Counted from the first letter of the stretch, positions 19,616 to 29,722 are shown. The stretch is 64,000 nt of DNA from Anaerolineaceae bacterium (GCA_002699585.1 PABP01000021.1:496001-560000), one strand, 5' to 3'. Made by a program: numbers and translations. Notes: a model not told the origin generated them from the sequence alone.

Positions 19616-21748
19616 ATGAGCAGTTCCGCGTCCGTACCCAAACCAAGTTCCCCCGGTCCCGCACAAAAGGCCATTGCCAATACAAAATCGGCGTATGCCA
19701 ATATTCGCGTTGGGCCAGGAACACAATACCGCGACATCGGTGATTTAAGAGATTTATCCCTGTGCATCTACTATCCTCAGACTCGCACCAGTGATAACTG
19801 GTATTGGGTCGAGTATTCTGGTGTCGGTGGTTGGGTCGCCGGTAGTGTCGTTGAGTTTGAATCGGTTGTTGGTGGTGAACCGGATGATCGTCCCACCACG
19901 CCCTACGATGGCAAAGTCGCTGTCTGGCATTGGAAAGGCGATAGCATTGCCGAGCGAACGATTGATGAATTCGCTGGCAATATCAGGCGGCTGGCACCCA
20001 ATGTTAAACAAATCTGGGTAAAGACCAGCGATGGTTCATTCTGGCAGGGGCGCTTTGATAGCAGCCAGCTTGCAGTCAACGGATCGTCTGACCTCACGCG
20101 CTGGGCAAATACACTCAATAACTATGGCTTGGAACTACACGCTTGGTGTGTGCCGACAGGCGTCGACATCGAAGCTGAAGCGCGCATCATTGCTGAAACC
20201 TGTAATAACTCCGGCGTCAAATCCATGATCCTTGATGTCGAACCGTATACAGGATTCTGGCAGGGTGGGTCAGAAGCGGTTCGGCCCTTTATGATGCGTA
20301 TTCGCCAGCTTATCAATGATTCGCGCTTTCATATCGGTATGAGCATGGACCCGCGTCCCTGGCATTTTAGCAGTATTTACCCCCAGGAGTGGTATCCGTT
20401 CATAGATAGTGTCCATCCACAGTGCTACTGGTACACTTTCCGCAAAACGCCTGAAGAAACCTTGCAGCAGATGATGGATACCTGGGCCACTTATGGCAAA
20501 CCAATCATCTCAGCTTTACAGGGTGACGCGCCGTTGGAAGAACAGGTGACAGCCCACACCCTGGCCACCCAGCGCCATGACAATCTTGGCGTGAGTTGGT
20601 GGCGCTATGGGGTCATCGGTCAGTACGCCGCAGTCAACCTGCCGATTGAAGTGTCCCCAGATGAAGAACCAGACGATGACGAAGAATATTACTCGGATGA
20701 AGTCCTTGTCGTGCCTAACGGTCCCGGCTTTAGGAGCGGCACCTACACGGGCAATCAGGAATTCAGTTCGTTCCAGGGGACATGGAATTGGGAAGTACTT
20801 TATAAGAAGACCGAGGCGAACATCAGCAAAGTCTGGGCAGAATGGAAAACCGATCTGCCAGAATCCGGTCGCTATGAAATTGCCACCTTCGTCCCTGCGC
20901 GCAATGCCACCACGACCAAGGCCCGCTTTAAAGTGCATGGCATTCGCGGGACCAATACGGAAGTCGTTGTCGACATCAACCAGTGGCAAAACCGCAACCA
21001 GTGGGTCACCATCGGCATCTTCGATCTGGTGAAGGGCCAGCTCAATGCAGGTAAAGTCTTCCTGAATGATGTCACTGGCGAGCCGGACAAGGTCATTGCC
21101 TTCGACGCTGTTCGTTTCAGGCGTATTATCACCACATCTGGCAGCGGCGGCAGCGATACCGATACCGGTACAGGCTCAGATGGCGGCACGGATATTATCA
21201 ATGGCATCTATGTCGCCGATGGCTTTGACTCCCCGGTTGGTACCGAAGACGAACGAATGGCCGTACGTGTGTGGCCGCAAGGCTGGTTGGATGCCAGTCC
21301 CTATGCTGAGCTTTACTTTGTAGGGACGCCCAGCCAGGCTTATCATACGGGCGCGGACCTCAATTTTGGACGTCCGTACGAAGATCGCGGCATGCCTGTC
21401 TATGCCACAGCCAGCGGTGTCGTCACCTATCAGGCGGATCTGCGCCCCTGGGGTAACATCACCATTATTCGTCATGATCCCCTTAAGACAACCAAGGGGC
21501 GTGTGATGTATAGTCGTTATGGCCATATGCAGAATCTGCGCGTCAAAGTGGGTGATCGCGTCAAACGTGGCCAGCAAATCGCGGAAATCGGTGACGGCGG
21601 CGGCCGCTTCATCCCGCACCTGCACTTTGATATTGTGGCAACGACTGTTCTCGAACTCAGCCCTGGCGACTGGCCCGGCATGGACCTGGCCCGCTTGAAG
21701 AAGCACTATATGGATCCCAAGCTTTTCATCCAGAACAATCGCCCTTAG
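19616..21748 (+). CDS. Multidomain cell-wall hydrolase: SH3b, glycosidase-like barrel, golvesin-like domain, M23 peptidase
   Basis: A 710-residue protein. Residues 18-85 resemble a bacterial SH3 domain (YANIRVGPGTQYRDIG). Residues 100-345 look like a TIM-barrel glycosidase (MILDVEPYTGFW, GMSMDPRPW, VHPQCYWY). Residues 365-505 resemble golvesin-type carbohydrate-binding domains. Residues 540-700 are an M23/LytM metallopeptidase with the zinc motifs HTGADLNF and HLHFD and an SRYGHM strand. The N-terminus, SSSASVPKPSS, is not a signal peptide, so export is unexplained. GAGAGG lies 10 bases before ATG 19616. It is monocistronic with its own terminator. Phage-lysin ancestry is possible. Confidence 0.82.
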   Translation: MSSSASVPKPSSPGPAQKAIANTKSAYANIRVGPGTQYRDIGDLRDLSLCIYYPQTRTSDNWYWVEYSGVGGWVAGSVVEFESVVGGEPDDRPTTPYDGKVAVWHWKGDSIAERTIDEFAGNIRRLAPNVKQIWVKTSDGSFWQGRFDSSQLAVNGSSDLTRWANTLNNYGLELHAWCVPTGVDIEAEARIIAETCNNSGVKSMILDVEPYTGFWQGGSEAVRPFMMRIRQLINDSRFHIGMSMDPRPWHFSSIYPQEWYPFIDSVHPQCYWYTFRKTPEETLQQMMDTWATYGKPIISALQGDAPLEEQVTAHTLATQRHDNLGVSWWRYGVIGQYAAVNLPIEVSPDEEPDDDEEYYSDEVLVVPNGPGFRSGTYTGNQEFSSFQGTWNWEVLYKKTEANISKVWAEWKTDLPESGRYEIATFVPARNATTTKARFKVHGIRGTNTEVVVDINQWQNRNQWVTIGIFDLVKGQLNAGKVFLNDVTGEPDKVIAFDAVRFRRIITTSGSGGSDTDTGTGSDGGTDIINGIYVADGFDSPVGTEDERMAVRVWPQGWLDASPYAELYFVGTPSQAYHTGADLNFGRPYEDRGMPVYATASGVVTYQADLRPWGNITIIRHDPLKTTKGRVMYSRYGHMQNLRVKVGDRVKRGQQIAEIGDGGGRFIPHLHFDIVATTVLELSPGDWPGMDLARLKKHYMDPKLFIQNNRP

Positions 21749-21765
21749 CGCATACATCCAATAAC

Positions 21766-21793
21766 AAAAGCGACCTGCTAGCAGGTCGCTTTT
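21766..21793. terminator. Bidirectional terminator
   Basis: AAAAGCGACCTGC and GCAGGTCGCTTTT form a 13-bp stem with a 2-base centre between convergent genes (M23 protein and DUF59 gene). Confidence 0.88.
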
Positions 21794-21824
21794 GAATTTC
21801 CTCAGTTGTCGTGTGGCCTATAAC

Positions 21825-22133
21825 CTAGAATAAGCCCCAATCGCTGGCTGCGCCTTCTTCCATCATACTGGGGTCCCACATTTCCATCCCCATCTCGATG
21901 GTGGTTGGCACACCCAGGAAATCCTGAGCGGTGCGCCGCGTTTGCTCCAGCAGTTGTGGGGCATACGGGCAAAACGGTGTGGTCATAATCATCAGAATGT
22001 GAGCGCTGCTATCCGCAATATCAATATCACGGACCAAACCAAGCTCAACCACATTCATGCCGATTTCCGGGTCGATGACTGAACGCAGGGCTTCGCGCAG
22101 GCCATCTTCTTTGGTAACGTCTATATCGCTCAT
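21825..22133 (-). CDS. DUF59/MIP18-family Fe-S assembly protein (SufT/PaaD-like)
   Basis: A 102-residue single-domain protein with VIDPEIGMNVVELGLVRDI and the reactive Cys in TTPFCPYAPQLL. Such proteins help mature or transfer Fe-S clusters. It is divergent from the suf operon, which supports that role, and resembles the N-terminal domain of the Mrp protein in this window. ATG 22133 has GGAGAT 8 bases upstream. Confidence 0.85.
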   Translation of the reverse strand: MSDIDVTKEDGLREALRSVIDPEIGMNVVELGLVRDIDIADSSAHILMIMTTPFCPYAPQLLEQTRRTAQDFLGVPTTIEMGMEMWDPSMMEEGAASDWGLF

Positions 22134-22166
22134 TCTGCTATCTCCATCCATGCGATACGTGGCAAA

Positions 22167-22204
22167 AGGGTAGCATAGTGGTCAGTTGAAGTCAATTTGA
22201 CCAC
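22167..22204 (-). promoter_or_regulatory. Promoter of the DUF59 gene overlapped by a long dyad operator
   Basis: On the minus strand TTGACT, 17 bases and TACCCT form a promoter. Its -35 half is covered by a near-perfect dyad on the plus strand: GTGGTCA (22178-22184) and TGACCAC (22198-22204), with inner arms TTGA and TCAA. This is the arrangement of a repressor site and could also affect the divergent suf promoter 100 bases away. The regulator is unknown. Confidence 0.5.
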
Positions 22205-22299
22205 CTTGCACTTTGGTCGAAATTCAGTGCTATTTTTCTTATATAACACAACTCTATCATAGCGCAAATGAGCAATTAATCAGATAGGTATCATCATTA

Positions 22300-22328
22300 T
22301 TGACACTGCTGGTGGGGCTTGCTATACT
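22300..22328 (+). promoter_or_regulatory. Promoter of the suf operon
   Basis: A consensus TTGACA (22300-22305), a 17-base spacer and TATACT (22323-22328), 74 bases upstream of sufC. Confidence 0.8.
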
Positions 22329-22401
22329 GAGGCCTGTTTAACGGCAGGGTATAGATAATTTTTAACTGGCATTAAAATCAGATAAGAAGAAAGGCTGCAT
22401 A

Positions 22402-23184
22402 ATGGCAGTTGAGTTGCAAATTCGTAATTTACACGCGCACGTAGAAGGCGACGATCAGCCGATTCTACGCGGTGTCAACCTGACTATTCGCCAGGGTGAA
22501 ATCCACGCGCTGATGGGCCCTAATGGCTCCGGTAAGAGCACGCTGGCTAACGTGCTCATGGGCAACCCCACCTATGAAGTCACTGAAGGTGAAGTCTTGC
22601 TTGATGGTGAAAACATGCTGGATATGGAAGCCGATGAGCGCAGTCGCGCCGGGCTGTTCCTGGCATTCCAGTACCCCGTCTCGATTCCGGGCGTCACACT
22701 CGCTAACTTCCTGCGCCATGCATTGAACGCGCGCCTGAAGGAAGAGGACCCGGATTCAAAGGGCATGCCGATTCCCAAGTTCGCGCGCCTCCTGCGTGAC
22801 AAGATGAACCTGCTCGGCATTGATCACAGCTTTGCTGGTCGTTACCTCAATGAAGGTTTCAGCGGTGGCGAAAAGAAGCGTGCAGAAGTCCTGCAAATGG
22901 CCACGCTCGAACCGAAAATCTCAGTGCTCGATGAAACCGACTCCGGTTTGGACATTGACGCCCTGCGTATTGTCGCTGAAGGTGTCAACAAACTAACTGG
23001 CCCCAATATGGGTGCACTGGTCATTACGCACTATCAGCGCATGCTGAACTATGTCAAACCGGATTATGTACACGTTATGTTCGCTGGACAGATTGTTGAA
23101 AGTGGTGGCCCAGAACTGGCCCTTCAACTCGAAGAAAACGGCTACGACTGGATCCGCGAAAAGTACGCAGTCGCCCAGTCCTAA
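22402..23184 (+). CDS. sufC: Fe-S assembly ATPase SufC
   Basis: A 260-residue ABC-type ATPase that drives the SufBCD scaffold. Walker A is GPNGSGKST, the Q-loop FLAFQYP, the signature [12 protein letters not shown], and the Walker B region [16 protein letters not shown], with the late ITHYQRML His. These are the SufC-specific forms. It is the first gene of the operon, 74 bases ahead of sufB. Confidence 0.96.
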   Translation: MAVELQIRNLHAHVEGDDQPILRGVNLTIRQGEIHALMGPNGSGKSTLANVLMGNPTYEVTEGEVLLDGENMLDMEADERSRAGLFLAFQYPVSIPGVTLANFLRHALNARLKEEDPDSKGMPIPKFARLLRDKMNLLGIDHSFAGRYLNEGFSGGEKKRAEVLQMATLEPKISVLDETDSGLDIDALRIVAEGVNKLTGPNMGALVITHYQRMLNYVKPDYVHVMFAGQIVESGGPELALQLEENGYDWIREKYAVAQS

Positions 23185-23258
23185 TTGCGCTGCTGGTCAC
23201 AATGCCGATGCGTTGCGATTAGCGAAATTGCCCGCAGCTATAGAAATCGAGGATACAA

Positions 23259-24707
23259 ATGGCGAACTATGTACCAAGCCAAAAACAGCTAACAGAAGAA
23301 GAATCCGCCCTTAAGCAACTGAATCGCTCATACGAAGATGCCTACGGTTTCTACGATGACGATGTTGTCTACAACTTCAAAAGCCAGAAGGGCATTAACG
23401 AAGAAATCGTGCGTCAGATCAGCGCGATGAAGAATGAGCCTGCCTGGATGACAGAAGCCCGTGTCGAGGCCTATCATACGTTCATGGCCAAGCCGACCCC
23501 GCAGTGGGGTGGTGACCTCAACCAGATTGACTACGACGACATCTTCTATTACGTTCGTGCGACCGACAAATCAGAAGCGAATTGGGATGATGTCCCGCCG
23601 GAAATCAAGGATACTTTTGATAAGCTGGGTATTCCTGAAGCTGAACAGAAATTCCTACAAGGTGTTTCGGCTCAGTACGACAGTGAATCGGTCTATCACA
23701 ACATCCAGCAAGATCTGGAAGCCAAAGGCGTCATCTTCCTGGACATGGATAGCGCACTCCGTGAGCATCCTGAAATTGTGAAAGAATACTTCGGTACGAT
23801 TATCCCGGCCGATGACAACAAATTTGCGGCCCTTAATACGGCTGTCTGGTCCGGTGGTAGCTTCATTTATGTACCGCCCGGTGTCCATGTGGAAATGCCG
23901 CTTCAGGCTTATTTCCGCATCAACACCCAGAACATGGGCCAATTTGAGCGTACCCTCATCATCGTCGATGAAGGCGCGTACGTACATTATGTTGAAGGCT
24001 GTACTGCACCGATTTACAGTAGCGATAGCTTGCACAGCGCCGTCGTGGAAATTATCGTCAAAGAGGGTGGCCGCTGTCGCTACACGACCATCCAGAACTG
24101 GTCGAATAACGTCTACAATCTGGTCACCAAGCGCGCCGTTGCTGAAAAGAACGCGACTATGGAATGGGTCGATGGCAACCTCGGTAGCCGCCTGACCATG
24201 AAATACCCGGCAGTCATCCTCACTGGCGAGGGTGCCCACGGTGAAGTGCTGTCGATTGCCTTCGCTGGTAAAGGTCAGCATCAGGATGCGGGTGCTAAGA
24301 TCACACACCTGGCCCCCAACACGACCAGCCAGATCATCAGCAAGTCCATCAGCAAAGATAGTGGCCGTGCTAGCTATCGCGGTCTGCTTAAGATAGGTGA
24401 TGGCGCTGAAAATTGCCGTAGCAATGTCGTCTGTGATGCATTGCTGCTGGATGAAAACAGCCGTTCGGATACGTATCCCACAATCGAGATCGAAGCCGAA
24501 AATGTGACGATGGGCCATGAAGCTTCTGTCAGCAAGATTGGCGAAGATCAGCTCTTCTATATGATGAGCCGTGGCCTGAGCGAAGACGAAGCCAATGCCA
24601 TGATCGTCAATGGTTTCCTGGAACCCTTGGTGAAAGAATTGCCAATGGAATATGCTCTGGAACTGAATCGTCTAATTCAGATTCAGCTTGAAGGCTCAAT
24701 CGGCTAA
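23259..24707 (+). CDS. sufB: Fe-S assembly scaffold SufB
   Basis: A 482-residue protein of usual length for SufB. It carries the beta-helix core and the conserved C-terminal run with [30 protein letters not shown] and the Asp/Glu-rich [10 protein letters not shown] helix. Together with SufC and SufD it builds a cluster from SufU/SufS sulfur. GAGGAT precedes ATG 23259. Confidence 0.96.
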   Translation: MANYVPSQKQLTEEESALKQLNRSYEDAYGFYDDDVVYNFKSQKGINEEIVRQISAMKNEPAWMTEARVEAYHTFMAKPTPQWGGDLNQIDYDDIFYYVRATDKSEANWDDVPPEIKDTFDKLGIPEAEQKFLQGVSAQYDSESVYHNIQQDLEAKGVIFLDMDSALREHPEIVKEYFGTIIPADDNKFAALNTAVWSGGSFIYVPPGVHVEMPLQAYFRINTQNMGQFERTLIIVDEGAYVHYVEGCTAPIYSSDSLHSAVVEIIVKEGGRCRYTTIQNWSNNVYNLVTKRAVAEKNATMEWVDGNLGSRLTMKYPAVILTGEGAHGEVLSIAFAGKGQHQDAGAKITHLAPNTTSQIISKSISKDSGRASYRGLLKIGDGAENCRSNVVCDALLLDENSRSDTYPTIEIEAENVTMGHEASVSKIGEDQLFYMMSRGLSEDEANAMIVNGFLEPLVKELPMEYALELNRLIQIQLEGSIG

Positions 24708-24775
24708 GTCTATCGGCTAAGTAGTGCAAATCGCGGGTCAACGAGTACCCGAATAATCAAAGGAGCGAACGAGCG

Positions 24776-26107
24776 GTGGTTGTACAGAGACGCTCAAGAG
24801 TTGAGAATATCCCGGTTTACAGCCGATCAGATGTCGAAAACCTGATCGCGGCCAACAATGAACCTGATTGGTTGCGCGACCATCGGCTGGCTGCCTGGGA
24901 AACCTACGAAAATACGCCGATGCCCGGTAGAGAAGAAGAATGGCGTCGGACGGATTACAGTCATATTCGCTGGGCGGATGCCTCTAGTGTGGTTACGCCT
25001 AATGGCGCTGTTGCCGCAGACGTGCCCCAGAAAAATCTGGAGCCACTAATTGGTGATAAGCAGGGCGGCTTGCTGGTTTTTGTTGATGGCAAGCTTGTCC
25101 ATAACGAAGTTGCTGACGAGCTGGTCAGCCAGGGCATTATCTTCAAAGACTTGCGTACGGCTGTCAGCGAAGACCCTGAGATCGTGCGCGAATTCCTGAT
25201 GACCCAGGCCGTCAAACCAACGGATGGCAAATTTGCGGCGCTCAATGGCGCACTCTGGGATCATGGCATTCTGCTGTATGTTCCCAAAAACAAAGTTGCT
25301 GAGCTTCCGCTGCACGCGGTCATCTACAACACGCAATCGGGCGGCCATCTGGCCCATGTCCTGGTTGTTGTAGAAGAAAATGCCCAGGCAACCGTACAGG
25401 TTGACTATGCTTCTGCTGATAGCGAAACGCAGTCATCTTACATCGGTGCAACCGAACTCATCGTAGGCGATGCGGCCAATCTGCGTTACGTCGCCCTGCA
25501 AGAATGGAATCGTCAAACCTACGAGTTCAGCCATCAACGGGCTATGGTTGGCGAATCCGCTAATCTGGATTGGGTCATCGGCAATATGGGCACCCGCCTG
25601 ACCAAGGCCTTTATCGAAGTCGACATCGTCGGTTCTGGTGCCAATGGCCGTGTATCTGGCTTCTTCTTTGCCGATAAGAACCAGTTCTTCGACCTGGATA
25701 CGCAGCAGAACCACAATGCACCCTTGACCACGTCCGATCTGCTATTCAAGGGTGCTGCCAAAGATCAGGCCCGTACACTGTGGCAGGGTATGATTAAATC
25801 ATTGCCTCAGATGCAGAAAATCGACGGGTATCAGGTCTGCCGTAATCTGGTCCTGAGCCATGAGGCTCGTATGGATAGCATCCCCGGCTTGGAAATTGAA
25901 GCGGACGATGTAATGTGCTCCCATGCGGCGACCTTCGGCACGCTGGAAGAGGAACTCCTCTTCTATCTGATGGCCCGCGGTATTCCGCGCCCAGAGGCCC
26001 AGTTGATGGTCATTGATGGCTTCTTCGACGAGCTTTTGCAGCGCATTCCTTTCGAGCGCGTCCGTGAAAGACTGCACGCAGAGATTGAAGCCAAAATCTT
26101 AGGCTAA
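24776..26107 (+). CDS. sufD: Fe-S assembly protein SufD
   Basis: A 443-residue SufD. It shares the SufB fold, and the C-terminal segment CRNLVLSHEARMDSIPGLEI then MCSHAATFG holds the conserved His used in cluster assembly. The start is GTG 24776, with AAAGGAG 9 bases upstream. A strong hairpin follows, so sufS, sufU and the Rieske gene may be expressed by read-through or separately. Confidence 0.94.
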   Translation: MVVQRRSRVENIPVYSRSDVENLIAANNEPDWLRDHRLAAWETYENTPMPGREEEWRRTDYSHIRWADASSVVTPNGAVAADVPQKNLEPLIGDKQGGLLVFVDGKLVHNEVADELVSQGIIFKDLRTAVSEDPEIVREFLMTQAVKPTDGKFAALNGALWDHGILLYVPKNKVAELPLHAVIYNTQSGGHLAHVLVVVEENAQATVQVDYASADSETQSSYIGATELIVGDAANLRYVALQEWNRQTYEFSHQRAMVGESANLDWVIGNMGTRLTKAFIEVDIVGSGANGRVSGFFFADKNQFFDLDTQQNHNAPLTTSDLLFKGAAKDQARTLWQGMIKSLPQMQKIDGYQVCRNLVLSHEARMDSIPGLEIEADDVMCSHAATFGTLEEELLFYLMARGIPRPEAQLMVIDGFFDELLQRIPFERVRERLHAEIEAKILG

Positions 26108-26127
26108 ATGTCCTTGATATTCATGAG

Positions 26128-26160
26128 AAGGCGCGTCTTGAACTGGACGCGCCTTTTCTT
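26128..26160 (+). terminator. Terminator after sufD
   Basis: AAGGCGCGTC and GACGCGCCTT arms with an 8-base loop and TTTCTTTT behind. It divides the suf genes into CBD and SU parts. Confidence 0.82.
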
Positions 26161-26206
26161 TTATGTACTATTGTCATGCTAGACGCATTTTGTTTGAGGA
26201 ACACAA

Positions 26207-27454
26207 ATGATTGACCACCCCGATTATGGTTATGACATAGCAGCGGTACGCGCAGACTTCCCTATTTTGCGTCAGAATCATCACGACAATGTGCCGCTGA
26301 TTTATCTCGATAACGCGGCTTCTAGCCAGAAACCCCTGCAAGTTATCGAGTCTATTGAACAGTACTACAAAGGCTATAATGCCAACGTGCATCGTGGCAT
26401 TCATAAACTCAGCGAAGAAGCTACTAGCGCTTATGAAGGTGTCCGCAAAAAGATACGGAAATTTATCAACGCTGGCAGCCGCCGCGAGGTAATTTACACG
26501 CGCGGCACCACCGAGGGCATCAACCTTGTTGCCAATACGTGGGGGCGGGAATTCCTGAAACCAGGCGATGTTATCCTATCAACTGTGATGGAACACCACG
26601 CCAACATCGTTCCCTGGCAGATCCTCAGTGCTCAGATTGGTACAAAGGTGATGTATGTGCCGATTTTGCCAAATGGCACGCTCGATATGGATGCCTACGA
26701 GCGCCTGCTGCGTGATGAACCCGTCAAATTGGTAGCTGTGGCCCACGTATCCAATGTGCTCGGCACAGTCAATCCCGTTGAGGACATGGTCAAAAAAGCG
26801 CACGAGGCCGGGGCAAAAATCTTGATTGATGCCGCCCAGAGTGCGCCCCATATGCCGCTGGATGTCCAGGCAATCGATGCCGATTTCCTGACTTTTAGCA
26901 GCCACAAAATGATCGGCCCAACAGGTATTGGCGTGCTCTATGGCAAGCGTGACCTGCTCGAAGAAATGCCTCCGTGGATGGGCGGTGGTGATATGATCTC
27001 GACGGTCACATTGCAGGGCAGTACCTGGAATGATTTGCCATATAAATTCGAAGCCGGGACGCCCAGCATCGCGGAAGCGATTGGCTTTGGTGCGGCCATA
27101 GATTATTTGTCGAATTTGGGCATGGAGACCATTCATGCCCAGGAACAACGCATCACGGCTTATCTGCTGGAGCGTATGAGCGAAGTTCCTGGTATCACGG
27201 TTTTCGGCCCGGAAGCTGACCAAAAAGGGGCGGTAGCCGCATTTGTGGTTGACGGCGCCCACGCCCATGATGTGGCTCAATTGCTGGACGCAGAAGGCGT
27301 GGCCGTCCGTGCTGGCCATCATTGTGCGATGCCCTTGCACACTGAGCTTGGTGTTTCAGCAACATCTCGCGCTAGTTTCTACTTGTATAATACCTATGAC
27401 GAAGTAGACATCCTGATAGAGGCGCTCTACAAAGTCCAGAAAACATTGCGATGA
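26207..27454 (+). CDS. sufS: Cysteine desulfurase SufS
   Basis: A 415-residue PLP enzyme of group II that takes sulfur from cysteine. The PLP Lys is in SSHKMIGPTGIG, and the active Cys in RAGHHCAMPLH. LDNAASSQKP and NVHRGIHKLS are typical of SufS. It lies 9 bases before sufU, its sulfur acceptor. Confidence 0.95.
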   Translation: MIDHPDYGYDIAAVRADFPILRQNHHDNVPLIYLDNAASSQKPLQVIESIEQYYKGYNANVHRGIHKLSEEATSAYEGVRKKIRKFINAGSRREVIYTRGTTEGINLVANTWGREFLKPGDVILSTVMEHHANIVPWQILSAQIGTKVMYVPILPNGTLDMDAYERLLRDEPVKLVAVAHVSNVLGTVNPVEDMVKKAHEAGAKILIDAAQSAPHMPLDVQAIDADFLTFSSHKMIGPTGIGVLYGKRDLLEEMPPWMGGGDMISTVTLQGSTWNDLPYKFEAGTPSIAEAIGFGAAIDYLSNLGMETIHAQEQRITAYLLERMSEVPGITVFGPEADQKGAVAAFVVDGAHAHDVAQLLDAEGVAVRAGHHCAMPLHTELGVSATSRASFYLYNTYDEVDILIEALYKVQKTLR

Positions 27455-27463
27455 GGTTGTCTC

Positions 27464-27874
27464 ATGCACGATTTATACCGCGAAATCATACTCGATCATG
27501 CTGAAAACGGTCGCAACTGGGGCCTCTTGGAACCCAACGACTTCGACCATGAAGAACATAACCCCCTATGCGGCGATACTCTGCATCTGACGCTGCGCAT
27601 TGATGACGAAGGCATCATCCGTGAAGTTGGCTGGGATGGCTCTGGCTGCGCCATTAGTCAGGCATCGGCTTCCATGCTGGGCGAGCGCTTGGTAGGCATG
27701 CCGCTAAAAGATGCGATGCAGATCGATAAGCAGGAAGTTCTCGACGAAATTGGTATCCCCCTGACCATAAACCGGGTAAAATGTGCCCTTCTCGCGCTCA
27801 AAGTCCTCGTTGTTGGGGGTATGGGTAAGCGGGAGTGGGAACGTATTGAAGACGAGGAAGAAGACGATTCGTGA
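27464..27874 (+). CDS. sufU: SufU zinc-dependent sulfurtransferase
   Basis: A 136-residue IscU-fold protein. The three Cys lie in HNPLCGD, GSGCAIS and RVKCALL, and the Asp in the first motif completes the zinc site. The long linker between the second and third Cys marks SufU rather than IscU. It takes persulfide from SufS. It shares a 4-base overlap with the next gene. Confidence 0.92.
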   Translation: MHDLYREIILDHAENGRNWGLLEPNDFDHEEHNPLCGDTLHLTLRIDDEGIIREVGWDGSGCAISQASASMLGERLVGMPLKDAMQIDKQEVLDEIGIPLTINRVKCALLALKVLVVGGMGKREWERIEDEEEDDS

Positions 27875-28224
27875 GTGATTATGTGAGTGTATGCCCAACA
27901 TCAGACATCCCGGAAGGCCATCGTGAGGTTTTCGGGATTAATGATCATTGGGTAGCCGTTTTTTGTATTTCCGGGCGTTACTATGCTATAGAAGACTTAT
28001 GTACCCACGATGGTAACATTTTGACAGAAGATCGTGATGGAAACCCGGTGCCGCTGACCGATGAAACGGTCATTAAATGCCCGCGTCATGGTGCTCGTTT
28101 TGATGTGACAACAGGTAAATTCCTGGGTGGCCCCGCTGGGACGGTTGATGTACCGTTTTACGGGACCCGTGTCGAAGATGGCATGGTTCAGGTGACATTA
28201 CATCCACTTAAATCTACAGGATAA
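27871..28224 (+). CDS. Rieske [2Fe-2S] protein, NirD/ferredoxin type
   Basis: A 117-residue soluble Rieske domain with CTHDGNIL and CPRHGARFD cluster motifs. It starts at GTG 27871, overlapping sufU by 4 bases, so it is translated with the Suf proteins. Such small Rieske proteins are often found at the end of suf operons; it may be an electron donor for cluster assembly, but no partner is known. Confidence 0.9.
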   Translation: MSDYVSVCPTSDIPEGHREVFGINDHWVAVFCISGRYYAIEDLCTHDGNILTEDRDGNPVPLTDETVIKCPRHGARFDVTTGKFLGGPAGTVDVPFYGTRVEDGMVQVTLHPLKSTG

Positions 28225-28230
28225 GGCCCA

Positions 28231-28989
28231 ATGGAAAATCTCATATTGCAGGCCGCACAGGATGGCGAACTCCTGATTTATGGCCATAGTGGTGCGATGG
28301 GGTATCGACCTACGAACACTTTGCCAGCTTTTGAACTGGCCCTGGAACAAGGCGCACACGCGGTTGAGCTGGATGCCCATCGGTCGAAAGATGGCCATGT
28401 TGTCGTTGTCCATGATTTCACAGTGGATCGCACATCCAACGGTACGGGCAGGGTCAATGAAATGACGCTTGCCGAGCTTAAAGCCCTGGATGCGGGTTCC
28501 TGGTTTGATGAAAAGTACGCGGATATTCAGGTTCCCACATTGGACGAAGTTTTCGAGGCTGTAGGTCATAAGATGCTCGTCAATGTGGAAATCAAGTCTG
28601 ATTCTCAAGAGACTGATGGTGTAGAGCAAGCTGTCGCGGATTGTATTGCGCGTCACAATATGCAGCAGCGCGTCATTATGTCTTGCTTCAATCCGCTAGC
28701 CCTCAAGCGTTTTCGGGCAATCATGCCGCAAGTGCCGCTCGCATTCCTGTTTGCGTCCGACGTGCCTTATGACACCAAGGCACTCCTGGGAGATTTTCAG
28801 TACGAAGCCTACCATCCTAACTATATGATGATCGATGGCGACCTCATGCAGCAAGAGGCTAAGCAGGGGCGTATCGTCAATGCTTGGACCGTCAACGAAG
28901 TCGAGGATACGCTCAAGCTACGTGATCTGGGTGTGCATGGCATCATGACCGATTATCCTGATGTGATGCTCAACGCCTTGAAAGCATGA
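28231..28989 (+). CDS. Glycerophosphodiester phosphodiesterase
   Basis: A 252-residue GDPD-fold enzyme that cleaves glycerophosphodiesters. Catalytic elements visible are GHSGAMGYRPTNT (first His), ELDAHRSKDGHVVVVHD (metal Glu/Asp and second His), and a late NAWTVNE. It has no signal peptide, so it is cytoplasmic. It lies 6 bases after the Rieske gene and overlaps the next gene by 4 bases. Confidence 0.9.
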   Translation: MENLILQAAQDGELLIYGHSGAMGYRPTNTLPAFELALEQGAHAVELDAHRSKDGHVVVVHDFTVDRTSNGTGRVNEMTLAELKALDAGSWFDEKYADIQVPTLDEVFEAVGHKMLVNVEIKSDSQETDGVEQAVADCIARHNMQQRVIMSCFNPLALKRFRAIMPQVPLAFLFASDVPYDTKALLGDFQYEAYHPNYMMIDGDLMQQEAKQGRIVNAWTVNEVEDTLKLRDLGVHGIMTDYPDVMLNALKA

Positions 28990-29645
28990 CACGCCTGATT
29001 GACCTCTGGTGGCGATTGATCCGTTTTGGCTTTCGCCTGCTCTATAATGAACTGGCATTCACCTATGATTTGGTGAGTTGGATTGTCTCGTTAGGGGCGT
29101 GGCGCTGCTGGCAGAGGTCTGTTTTAGATTATCTGCCCCCTGCTGAGTCAGGTCCCATCCTCGAAGTCGCGCACGGCACGGGTAACTTACATGTCGATCT
29201 CAAACAATCGAACTATGAAGTTGTCGGCGTCGACTACTCGCCTTATATGGGGCGCATCACGCGCCGTAAGCTGTTCAAAAACAAACTATCGATTTGGCTA
29301 ACACAGGGGAAGGGGCAGGCGCTCCCATTTGCAGGTAGCACCTTTTCTACTGTCGTTTGCACGTTTCCCACGTCTTTCATTTTTGAGCAGCCCACATTAA
29401 ATGAGCTTTATCGTGTCCTTCAGCCAGAGGGTCGCGTTGTGTTGGTTCTAAGCGGTGTTTTCAAAGGCCGAGGACCTCTCAAGGCATTCTTGACATGGCT
29501 CTATCGTGTGACAGGGCAGGGCGCATCTGAAGAGGCTGCAAAGCAAGTCCTAGCAGCATTTGAAGATAGTCCTTTCCCTGTAGTGAAGTCACACATCGTT
29601 GACTGTCCTCGCAGTCAGGCTTATGTGATTGTCCTTCAAAAATAA
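28986..29645 (+). CDS. Class I SAM-dependent methyltransferase
   Basis: A 219-residue protein of the UbiE/Methyltransf_11 type. Motif I is LEVAHGTGNL, followed by VVGVDYSPYM, and the post-motif is FSTVVCTFPTSF. An amphipathic N-terminal region suggests a membrane-near substrate such as a lipid or quinone; the substrate is not known. It is the last gene of the host block before tRNA-His. Confidence 0.8.
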   Translation: MTRLIDLWWRLIRFGFRLLYNELAFTYDLVSWIVSLGAWRCWQRSVLDYLPPAESGPILEVAHGTGNLHVDLKQSNYEVVGVDYSPYMGRITRRKLFKNKLSIWLTQGKGQALPFAGSTFSTVVCTFPTSFIFEQPTLNELYRVLQPEGRVVLVLSGVFKGRGPLKAFLTWLYRVTGQGASEEAAKQVLAAFEDSPFPVVKSHIVDCPRSQAYVIVLQK

Positions 29646-29668
29646 TGCTAATTTGGCAGGATTATTTT
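29639..29668 (+). terminator. AT-rich hairpin at the end of the methyltransferase gene
   Basis: AAAATAAT and ATTATTTT arms overlap the stop codon and end in T. A weak terminator candidate. Confidence 0.45.
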
Positions 29669-29722
29669 CTAAATCACATCTAGATTTCAGCAATTGAGCA
29701 TGCTATACTGTCGCTCAGATAT

